Shown: positions 28,688 to 34,533 of the stretch, one piece after another
Numbering within the stretch: the first letter of the stretch is position 1
How the letters are laid out: the number at the start of each line of letters is the position of its first letter
DNA from: a virus
Virus record (IMG/VR): IMGVR_UViG_3300025127_000121
Span: 1-34,533 of that record
Reading direction: 5' to 3' (one strand)
DNA: 34,533 nt
Notes under the pieces: model-generated
The model's input: only the letters and a program-made list of their open reading frames with translations
Told to the model about the DNA's origin: nothing
Databases searched by the model: none
Made by a program: the position numbers and the translations under genes

Positions 28688-29394
28688 AAGCATTATGTCT
28701 ATCTGCTCTAACTGTAAGTGTCAGTGTCCCTGTAAATGCAGAGACTGTAGGGGGTGTGAGTGCAACAGCATCTCCGATCGCCAATTCTTCAGGCTCAGTA
28801 ACCAATCAAGCTATACAAGTCTTACAAGGACCATATATAACTAACACTTATGGTAATGGTATACAGTGCCAAGGTGCTACCATGAATATTACTCCGTACG
28901 TCACAGGAACGGCTTCAGCACAAAAACCATATGAACCATACTATATGGATCCTGTTTATGATATGTCAGATTTAGATGAAGACGGTGTATTAGACAATCC
29001 AGGTAATATTTTATATCATGTTCCTACAAGAACAGCACAGAAAGATAATTATAATCTATCAGTAGGTGTATCTGCAACATGGTCTAGACCATTAGATAAG
29101 AAACTACAAGAGCAATGTAAACAGGCAGCAGACGCAAATATCGCATTAATGAATCAAACAGTTGCGAATAAAAGATTAGACTTTGAGATCGCAAGATTGA
29201 AAAATTGCGGCTCTCTAATAAAAGAGGGTATATCATTCCATCCAAAATCACCATACTATAGTATATGTGCTGATGTTGTTGTACAGAATGTAAATAACAT
29301 AGCTCCACATGCACATGACATACCTTTAAAGGAAGTGATTATTCCTTCTGGTGACGCATCTACTCTAAAAGAAATATCTATCGGTAATAAGTAA
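28684..29394 (+). CDS. Exported protein with apparent AUA start, about 236 aa
   Basis: The signal peptide begins at ATA 28684 (MKALCLSALTVSVSVPVNAE if read as Met), overlapping the preceding TAA as ATAA. The only other start is ATG 28522, giving a 54-residue basic stretch that is just the preceding gene in another frame. Mature region: Gly/Ser-rich start, GNGIQCQGATMNITPYV, an acidic loop SDLDEDGVLDNPGN (DxDxDG, possible calcium site), and Cys near the end (NCGSL, YSICADVV). Four-Cys pattern suggests disulphides. Family unknown. Confidence 0.65.
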   Translation: MKALCLSALTVSVSVPVNAETVGGVSATASPIANSSGSVTNQAIQVLQGPYITNTYGNGIQCQGATMNITPYVTGTASAQKPYEPYYMDPVYDMSDLDEDGVLDNPGNILYHVPTRTAQKDNYNLSVGVSATWSRPLDKKLQEQCKQAADANIALMNQTVANKRLDFEIARLKNCGSLIKEGISFHPKSPYYSICADVVVQNVNNIAPHAHDIPLKEVIIPSGDASTLKEISIGNK

Positions 29395-30194
29395 TGGAGA
29401 TACCGAGAATACATGTTCATGATGATGGTGTTCAAACCATAGGAGCAGATCAGGTATTCAATATAGGAACTAATCAAGTATTCTTAAGAGATATTCCTAG
29501 ATGGTTAGTTGATCATCCAAAGACTTCAATACCTCAAGCACCACCTGCTACAGTCATTATAGGTAATCCTATTATTGACATGCCTGGTTGCGTTGAGACA
29601 CATGAGTTTAGTGATAGGAATAATGACATAATTAAAGAAGATGAAGATAATACCTTGGTATTTTGTGATGCACAAATGCCATCATATAATCCAATGGATT
29701 ATACACCTGACCAATTACAGATGGTCATGGAAGCACCACCACCTCCTGTTGTTAATCCACCACCTGCACCAGAGGTAGATCCACCAGAGGTTCCACCGAT
29801 ACCTAAAGAGGATGAATGTCCTGCACCTAATCAACCTAGAGTTGGTGATTTAACTCAGAATGGAAAGGAGAGAGTTATAGGTCATGAAATTCAAAATGGG
29901 CAATGTGTGGTATTGTATGAGGATACTACAGCAGTCGAAAGATTTTTACCTTCTACAAATCAAGCCACAACTACAGCAGCGATAGCAGTGGTAGCTACAG
30001 CATCTGCTGCTGCAACACCATTACTATTGAGAGTTATAAAACCTGCAATAAAAAAACTCACTACGACTATACAGAAGAAGTTCGGTAAAGAACCACCTAA
30101 GTTAAGTCGTAATGAGTTACAATGTAATGAGTATCGTAAGAAAAAAGGTTTACCTCCTTTCAAACGTCCAAAGAAAAAAGGTAAGAAAAATTAG
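29394..30194 (+). CDS. Pro-rich protein with C-terminal membrane helix, 266 aa
   Basis: The start shares a base with the preceding stop (TAATG). No N-terminal signal. Residues 115-140 are a Pro-rich linker (EAPPPPVVNPPPAPEVDPPE), and residues 193-214 form a hydrophobic helix (TTAAIAVVATASAAATPLLL) followed by a strongly basic tail (FKRPKKKGKKN), the pattern of a TonB/spanin-like or tail-anchored protein reaching across the periplasm. It could anchor the exported proteins encoded upstream. Function by context only. Confidence 0.7.
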   Translation: MEIPRIHVHDDGVQTIGADQVFNIGTNQVFLRDIPRWLVDHPKTSIPQAPPATVIIGNPIIDMPGCVETHEFSDRNNDIIKEDEDNTLVFCDAQMPSYNPMDYTPDQLQMVMEAPPPPVVNPPPAPEVDPPEVPPIPKEDECPAPNQPRVGDLTQNGKERVIGHEIQNGQCVVLYEDTTAVERFLPSTNQATTTAAIAVVATASAAATPLLLRVIKPAIKKLTTTIQKKFGKEPPKLSRNELQCNEYRKKKGLPPFKRPKKKGKKN

Positions 30195-30418
30195 TGTGGT
30201 TTATGATCTTTCATACCATCATGGTTGCCATCACCAGGCATCTTACCATATGCCATATATTCTACCGCTTGTACAGAACCTTCTAATCTTGCTAGTGCTC
30301 TCTCGTTTTTTACATACTCATCGTATGCAGGTTTCAACTCAGCATTCCTTGAGGATAGTTGCATAGTTCTTTTAGAGAACCTTTGTAGCAACTGCTCCGC
30401 AGTCTCTGTTTTTTTCAT
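30191..30418 (-). CDS. Hypothetical helical protein, 75 aa
   Basis: MKKTETAEQLLQRFSKRTMQ, then a long charged helix and a His/Gly-rich tail (GNHDGMKDHKPH) that could bind metal. Its 3' end overlaps the end of the plus-strand island by 4 nt (convergent stops). The gene upstream ends 10 nt before. No membrane segment. Function unknown. Confidence 0.65.
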   Translation of the reverse strand: MKKTETAEQLLQRFSKRTMQLSSRNAELKPAYDEYVKNERALARLEGSVQAVEYMAYGKMPGDGNHDGMKDHKPH

Positions 30419-30427
30419 AATTTTAAT

Positions 30428-31021
30428 CTAACAATTTTTATTTAGGTCTTCTGCCATACTGCCACCTATGTTAGCACCTTGGTCACCACCAAACATAGCC
30501 ACCCAGCCAGCAGCAACCCAACCAACAAAGGGGATACTACTAAGAGTAGGAGCAGCACTAGCACCAATACTTGTCCCCACGAGTCTTCCTGTACCTTTTG
30601 CTGATCCAACTGCTTCGATACATGCTTCGCTTTTTCGGGCAGCAACTATCTCTTCTGTCTGTGATGCTGTCAAACCAGGTGGTTGATCAATCCAAGATCT
30701 CTTGTTAGATACAGCACCTCCCTGATTAGTCTTACCATCTAAGAAGTACTCTTCAGTGATCTGAGTTGTCTCTGTTGCTAGTCCTAAGAAACCACCTTTC
30801 TCTTTGATGTCCTTAGTAATTAATGCTGTCTTTGGATCGTTAGCACTATAACTTATCTTGTATCCGTCTTTATCAGCAGATACAACATAAGATGTATAGT
30901 CACCTACAGGTATATCCAAGTTAGGTAATGCACTTTTATTGCTAGTGGCGATATATCCTATCATTCCAATATGGGATATACCTAAGATTCCCCCTAGACT
31001 TATTCCAATCCACTTGTTCAT
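30428..31021 (-). CDS. Membrane-anchored protein with glycine-zipper end, 197 aa
   Basis: An N-terminal anchor (MNKWIGISLGGILGISHIGM) is followed by a soluble beta domain, with a hydrophobic C-terminal zone (PFVGWVAAGWVAMFGG, then GANIGGSMAEDL) showing GxxxG-type spacing, a hallmark of glycine-zipper membrane peptides. Start overlaps the previous stop (ATGA). It may form an oligomeric membrane structure. With its two neighbours it makes a three-gene membrane group. Function unknown. Confidence 0.65.
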   Translation of the reverse strand: MNKWIGISLGGILGISHIGMIGYIATSNKSALPNLDIPVGDYTSYVVSADKDGYKISYSANDPKTALITKDIKEKGGFLGLATETTQITEEYFLDGKTNQGGAVSNKRSWIDQPPGLTASQTEEIVAARKSEACIEAVGSAKGTGRLVGTSIGASAAPTLSSIPFVGWVAAGWVAMFGGDQGANIGGSMAEDLNKNC

Positions 31022-31233
31022 GGCATTGAAGGCAAGGGAACTGGTGCACCAGTGACATCTGGAAGGGCACTCTCAATGCCACCACCTACAGAAGGCATGA
31101 TTGCTTCCATTGCTTTTTCTTTCACACTATCAATGATAGCATCCTTTCTGATGAATACATATCCACCTAGTCCTACTACACCAAGTGCTACTGCACCTGA
31201 GAAGATAGCGATTCCGTTAATAATTTTTTGCAT
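31018..31233 (-). CDS. Small membrane protein, 71 aa
   Basis: MQKIINGIAIFSGAVALGVV to GGYVFI is a membrane helix (5-26); a basic stretch (RKDAIIDSVKEK) and a Gly/Pro-rich tail follow (TGAPVPLPSMP). Single-span, N-in or N-out not determined. Coupled by ATGA to the next gene and 5 nt after the stop of the previous one. No family recognised. Confidence 0.65.
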   Translation of the reverse strand: MQKIINGIAIFSGAVALGVVGLGGYVFIRKDAIIDSVKEKAMEAIMPSVGGGIESALPDVTGAPVPLPSMP

Positions 31234-31238
31234 GATGT

Positions 31239-31640
31239 TTACTTATCGTTTGGGACAATTTTTACAGGAGCAGATTCAATCCTGATGGTTTGAGCAGGTG
31301 CAGTTTCAGATGCCTTAGCAATAAGAAACTCCATATCTTTTTTAGATATGTTAGCACTACCAGGATCACTATCACCTTTCTTCTTCTTGCCTCCTGTTTG
31401 AACGCCAAAAGTAGCTAAAGTGCCTGTGAAGACCGAAGCTATAAAAGTTGGATCAATCTTTTCTCCTGCATCATAACCTGGTATTTTGACGTAGTTCAAA
31501 GTTAAAATTCCTGCGGACCAGATGAGAACGATCACTCTTATCAGTGTCGCTAGATACATCAGTTGCTCTTCTTTATCATCAACTGCTTCTTTAAGTTTAC
31601 CTAGAGGACCTTTGGGTTTCTCTTTTACTGCTTCTGCCAT
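31239..31640 (-). CDS. Two-helix membrane protein, holin-like layout, 133 aa
   Basis: An acidic/basic N-terminus (MAEAVKEKPKGPLGKLKEAV) precedes a helix at 29-51 (LATLIRVIVLIWSAGILTLN) and a second one around 66-83 (FIASVFTGTLATFGVQT), then a Lys-rich stretch (GGKKKKGDSD) and a polar tail. Two spans with a basic C-terminal region is the class II holin plan, but there is no endolysin gene next to it, so this is only a suggestion. Confidence 0.65.
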   Translation of the reverse strand: MAEAVKEKPKGPLGKLKEAVDDKEEQLMYLATLIRVIVLIWSAGILTLNYVKIPGYDAGEKIDPTFIASVFTGTLATFGVQTGGKKKKGDSDPGSANISKKDMEFLIAKASETAPAQTIRIESAPVKIVPNDK

Positions 31641-31649
31641 GATATTTTA

Positions 31650-32282
31650 TTATCTGTCTACTATATATAGATTTCCTGATATTGACACTCTGTAGTCATC
31701 TGTAGTATAAAATGGATTGACTCCGTGATACATTCTGGATGGAAATAGTGCCATCTTCCATTCCCATGATTTATCTAATGGGATATGTTGAGCATCCAGT
31801 CCTCCTAAAGGACTATTCCATTGAAACTGAAAAGATGCTGTCTCCTGATTATTACATTCTTTATATCTCTCCTTCTCTTTCTTCATATCATATGGGATTA
31901 CCACCCAAATAGCAAACGAAAAAATACCAGAATGAATATGTAAAGGATTAAAATCATGTTTCTTTTGATAGTTGACCCATAATTTTTTCAATTCAAAGTC
32001 TACCTTCTCAGGATCATGAAGTTCTTCCCCAAAACCCATACTAAGTGTAGTTCCAAACTCTTTAATGTAATTCCAACTTAAATCTTTTGTGAACTCTTTG
32101 GTATGTTCCCTTATAGGAAGATGCCAAGATTGTTCAAGATGCCCACCTAAAGTATTGCGAGCATCATCACCTCTTTCATTTATACAAGTTTCTAACTCAG
32201 AACGAACTGTATCGGGAACTTCAGCGAAGATCCAACCAGGTGACCTAATCCACTCTGGTCGCCAACGATAGTTATCATTCAT
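31650..32282 (-). CDS. 2OG-Fe(II) oxygenase family protein, 210 aa
   Basis: H115-x-H117 (NPLHIHSGIFSF), H186 (FPSRMYHGVNPF) and R198 (DYRVSISGNL) form the iron and 2-oxoglutarate sites in the same spacing as in the protein at 1347-1886, with the shared SGN ending; the two are paralogues. A Glu/Lys-rich insert (KKEKERYKECNNQE) is unique to this copy. The start overlaps RegA by 8 nt. Substrate unknown. Confidence 0.83.
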   Translation of the reverse strand: MNDNYRWRPEWIRSPGWIFAEVPDTVRSELETCINERGDDARNTLGGHLEQSWHLPIREHTKEFTKDLSWNYIKEFGTTLSMGFGEELHDPEKVDFELKKLWVNYQKKHDFNPLHIHSGIFSFAIWVVIPYDMKKEKERYKECNNQETASFQFQWNSPLGGLDAQHIPLDKSWEWKMALFPSRMYHGVNPFYTTDDYRVSISGNLYIVDR

Positions 32283-32694
32283 TAACTGGTTTCTTTTTAC
32301 CTATGTTATACTTAGACTCAAGTGTCCAGTCATGCTTTTCTTTATATGCTATCACCTTGATCTGACTCAAAGGTGCTGCATCTTTAACTTCATCTACTTT
32401 AACGATCTCTACAAGACCCCAATCAGATAAAAGTTTAATAATTCTATTACGTCTTTGTACATCATTCTCAGATAAATTTGCTCTCTTACCATCAAGTGCA
32501 AACAGTTCTTTAAAATGTACTATGTAATACTGCCCTTTCTTATGCAGTATGTGACATGATTGATATAACTTCTTTTCTTTTCTGGATGCTACCCCAATCC
32601 TAGTGAGAGTTTCTCTTACCTTTAAGAAATCGTCAGGTTCCTTTAAAGATATCTCCACCATATCATCCTTAGTCCACGGTACTTCAGTAATCAT
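32275..32694 (-). CDS. regA: RegA translational repressor
   Basis: 139 aa. VEISLKEPDDFLKVRETLTR, LYQSCHILHKKGQYYIVHFK and LLSDWGLVEIV are the conserved blocks of T4 RegA, a small dimeric RNA-binding protein that blocks translation of early mRNAs at their start sites. The N-terminus is about ten residues longer than in T4. It is encoded after gp62, as in T4, and overlaps its stop (ATGA). It probably controls several of the early genes in this window. Confidence 0.95.
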   Translation of the reverse strand: MITEVPWTKDDMVEISLKEPDDFLKVRETLTRIGVASRKEKKLYQSCHILHKKGQYYIVHFKELFALDGKRANLSENDVQRRNRIIKLLSDWGLVEIVKVDEVKDAAPLSQIKVIAYKEKHDWTLESKYNIGKKKPVNE

Positions 32695-33095
32695 TTCTTA
32701 CCCCCTTTGTTCAGTTTGTCTTTAATGTAATCAATTTGGTTTGGGGATAGGATCCTAAGTGCTTGTATTGCTTTATCTGTACTATATCCATAGTACCTTT
32801 TCACAAGGTCGAGATCATCTATCTTCTTTTTTTTACCCCAAGGAGAAAATCTCCTTTTAGGTCTAACAATATGTATATAAAAATCATATTGCATTTTTGA
32901 ATCTAGAAATGAATACTGATTCATCTCATTGGCATACATCACAGTATCCATATGATGTGACATACACTTGTTTATTATGTACGCAGGATACTTTGACTTC
33001 CATGCAGGATCACTATCTTCATCCATAAGATTATTCTTATTAAGATTGATAGAGTTTAGATAATCCTTTAGTGGATAGCGTTCATCGTATGCCAT
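32691..33095 (-). CDS. 62: Sliding-clamp loader small subunit, T4 gp62-like
   Basis: 134 aa, shorter than T4 gp62 (187). SKYPAYIINKCMSHHMDTVM with the following ANEMNQYSFLD is the recognised gp62 core, and KRRFSPWGKKKKIDD a basic segment. It partners gp44 to load gp45 on primer ends. In T4 it follows gp44 directly; here the methylase gene lies between them, overlapping this gene by 14 nt. Confidence 0.93.
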   Translation of the reverse strand: MAYDERYPLKDYLNSINLNKNNLMDEDSDPAWKSKYPAYIINKCMSHHMDTVMYANEMNQYSFLDSKMQYDFYIHIVRPKRRFSPWGKKKKIDDLDLVKRYYGYSTDKAIQALRILSPNQIDYIKDKLNKGGKK

Positions 33096-33909
33096 AATTA
33101 GTTAATACAAGTTCCTTACGTTGTTGTTGATCTGTCATATAATCACCTACTGATCTCATTGTGTATGTGTGGTCATACTCATATGCATTCCACCCATGAA
33201 ATCTATCTTTAATTAAGTTAGAAGAATTGTAAGATACCATCTGATCTCCTATACATGTATTACATACATGAGCAAACTCATCATGATCAAATCCTTTGTG
33301 CATACTACCTGACTTACCATACAACTTTGATTTGATTTCATATGGAGGATCTAAGTATGTAAATACCTCTTTACTGTTTGGCATCATATGAACATAACTG
33401 AGATGTGTGATAGACCATTTCTGAATCACTTGTTCATAGAACCTAAGTTTTTCTATACCTCTCATTGAGAAATTTGAATCTGATGCTTGAGGAGAAAATG
33501 ATGAAGACTCAGATAGACCACTGAAACTACATTTATTAATTATATAAAATGAAACAGCAATATGAAAATCTTCTTTTTTACCTTGAGCAAGATAGTCTTT
33601 TGCATCATTAAATAAACCTCTTGCTGATGCAGGATCTGGATGTCTTGACTTTAATTGTACAAGTTCATTATATAATTCTATTCCCTCTGTCTGTAAAACT
33701 TTCCAGAATGTTGCTAGAGGTGTATATAAATCATTTACCCATATATCTAAGTGAGGGTACATCTGTGACACATACAGAGCAACGCTACCACCACCTAAGA
33801 ATGGTTCACGAAACTCTTTGTAGTTATTAAAGTCAGGAAAGTATGGTGCCATCTTTTTAACAGCACGAGACTTACCGCCAGGATATCTTAGTGGAGTTTT
33901 AAGATACAT
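33082..33909 (-). CDS. dam: DNA adenine-N6 methyltransferase, Dam/D12 class
   Basis: 275 aa. RYPGGKSR (8-15) and EPFLGGGSV (35-43) bind S-adenosylmethionine, and DPPY (187-190) is the catalytic motif of D12-class adenine methylases. The two hallmark regions occur in the order of Dam/DpnIIA enzymes, so GATC is a likely but unproven site. It may protect phage DNA from host nucleases or mark replicated strands. Embedded between gp44 and gp62, with overlaps on both sides, so it is expressed with the clamp loader. Confidence 0.92.
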   Translation of the reverse strand: MYLKTPLRYPGGKSRAVKKMAPYFPDFNNYKEFREPFLGGGSVALYVSQMYPHLDIWVNDLYTPLATFWKVLQTEGIELYNELVQLKSRHPDPASARGLFNDAKDYLAQGKKEDFHIAVSFYIINKCSFSGLSESSSFSPQASDSNFSMRGIEKLRFYEQVIQKWSITHLSYVHMMPNSKEVFTYLDPPYEIKSKLYGKSGSMHKGFDHDEFAHVCNTCIGDQMVSYNSSNLIKDRFHGWNAYEYDHTYTMRSVGDYMTDQQQRKELVLTNYGIR

Positions 33910-34533
33910 CGAAATTACACTCCACCATGATTTGAGTTAAACATGCCAATAGGTTAATCTCTTGATCGACAACAAATGCTGCCTTGTATTGATAGTCTGC
34001 AATAATTAGAATTGCTGCAGGAATACTAGGAGGTGTCATGATAGAGGAAAGACTATCATATAATGTTCTCATGATAGATTGAGGATCACTATCTATATTT
34101 TGTGTGACCCACTTCTTGACATCATTAAACTTCTTTGCTTTTAATGCTGCAACTAGACTATCAATCTTAGCATCCCCCAAAGTAGCAAGGATACCAGTAT
34201 CAATACTTCCAGTAGACGCATACCTTTGTAATTCATTTAAGGTACGTCTAAAGTCTGGAAAATATTTGTTAACAACTTCAGCAAGAACTTTCTCTGAGAA
34301 AGTGACATCTTCAGCAGTAAGGATACCTTTACATCTTGCAAAGAATGATGCTGCAAGTTGTTGTTTAATTTTACCACGAACATTGAAATCTATTACAGTT
34401 GTTCTGCTGTGTAGAGGTTCAATGATCTTGTTCTTGAAGTTGCAAGTAAATATAAATCTACAATTTTTCTGGAACTCTTCTATCGATGCACGAAGTAAGA
34501 GTTGTACATCTGGTGTAGTGTTGTCTGCCTCAT
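33899..34533 (-). CDS. 44: Sliding-clamp loader large subunit, T4 gp44-like, partial
   Basis: The open frame enters from the window edge and shows the C-terminal two thirds of an AAA+ clamp loader: EADNTTPDVQLLLRASIEEF right after the DEAD-type Walker B (the D is cut off), FIFTCNFKNKIIEPLHSRTT (sensor 1 and arginine finger region), and the C-terminal collar helices. With gp62 it opens the gp45 clamp by ATP hydrolysis. Its stop overlaps the dam start by 11 nt. Confidence 0.93.
   Translation of the reverse strand, partial: EADNTTPDVQLLLRASIEEFQKNCRFIFTCNFKNKIIEPLHSRTTVIDFNVRGKIKQQLAASFFARCKGILTAEDVTFSEKVLAEVVNKYFPDFRRTLNELQRYASTGSIDTGILATLGDAKIDSLVAALKAKKFNDVKKWVTQNIDSDPQSIMRTLYDSLSSIMTPPSIPAAILIIADYQYKAAFVVDQEINLLACLTQIMVECNFDVS

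Noticed and set aside
31682-31711. TTGACA-18-TATAAA on the plus strand
   Set aside because: It lies antisense inside the oxygenase gene with no plus-strand gene downstream; a chance match is likely in AT-rich coding sequence.
1-34533. CRISPR array, insertion sequence or integrase-type mobile element
   Set aside because: No regularly spaced repeats, transposase or integrase motifs; the only mobile-type gene is the small GIY-YIG nuclease.

Overview
The window is about 34.5 kb of a T4-like cyanophage (a myovirus infecting marine Synechococcus or Prochlorococcus). The evidence is a T4-type replication set (gp44, gp62, RegA, gp43, UvsX, gp41, gp61) combined with cyanophage host-like genes: a tandem of high-light-inducible (hli) genes, a short TalC transaldolase, NrdA/NrdB, MazG, Hsp20 and several 2OG-Fe(II) oxygenases. 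The sequence is AT-rich and very dense. Most junctions are overlaps of the ATGA, TAATG, TAGTG or TTGA type, and nearly everything reads from the minus strand. The one exception is a four-gene plus-strand island at 27687-30194.

Region by region, in the direction of minus-strand transcription (high to low coordinates). 34533-31650: clamp-loader gp44 (cut by the window edge), a DNA adenine methylase, gp62, RegA and an oxygenase. 31640-30191: four small proteins, three of them membrane-anchored. 30194-27687: plus-strand island of putative exported proteins. 27547-25437: Hsp20 and small conserved genes. 25440-19429: DNA polymerase, a small gene, UvsX, a prolyl-4-hydroxylase-like oxygenase, gp41 helicase, MazG and a tiny membrane peptide. 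19427-10100: a late-type block behind TATAAATA-like promoters, with a large unknown protein, a KWDG-type nucleotidyltransferase/ligase-fold protein, a nucleotidylyltransferase, three very basic proteins and a probable virion protein. 10116-5671: primase gp61, NrdA, NrdB. 5708-3036: about a dozen tiny genes, a structured non-coding stretch, two riboswitch-like split elements and talC. 3097-1347: GIY-YIG endonuclease, small genes and an oxygenase. 1294-1: five hli genes and four very small membrane or secreted proteins.

Regulation is visible. Three near-consensus sigma-70 promoters, each with an exact 17-bp spacer, precede the hli cluster, talC and the structured RNA stretch. T4-type late promoters (TATAAATA, or CATAAATA/GATAAATA variants) precede late-looking genes. 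Two clear intrinsic terminators are present.

The most unusual region is 4381-4833. Two short genes are each bracketed by the two halves of what looks like a glutamine-riboswitch (glnA/Downstream-peptide) fold. The start codon lies in or next to the 5' half and the stop codon in the 3' half, so each whole gene would sit in the loop of helix P2. Just upstream lies a promoter-driven segment of about 190 nt with little coding capacity, packed with hairpins (a three-way junction with a GCGA tetraloop and a nested double helix), which is probably a phage small RNA.
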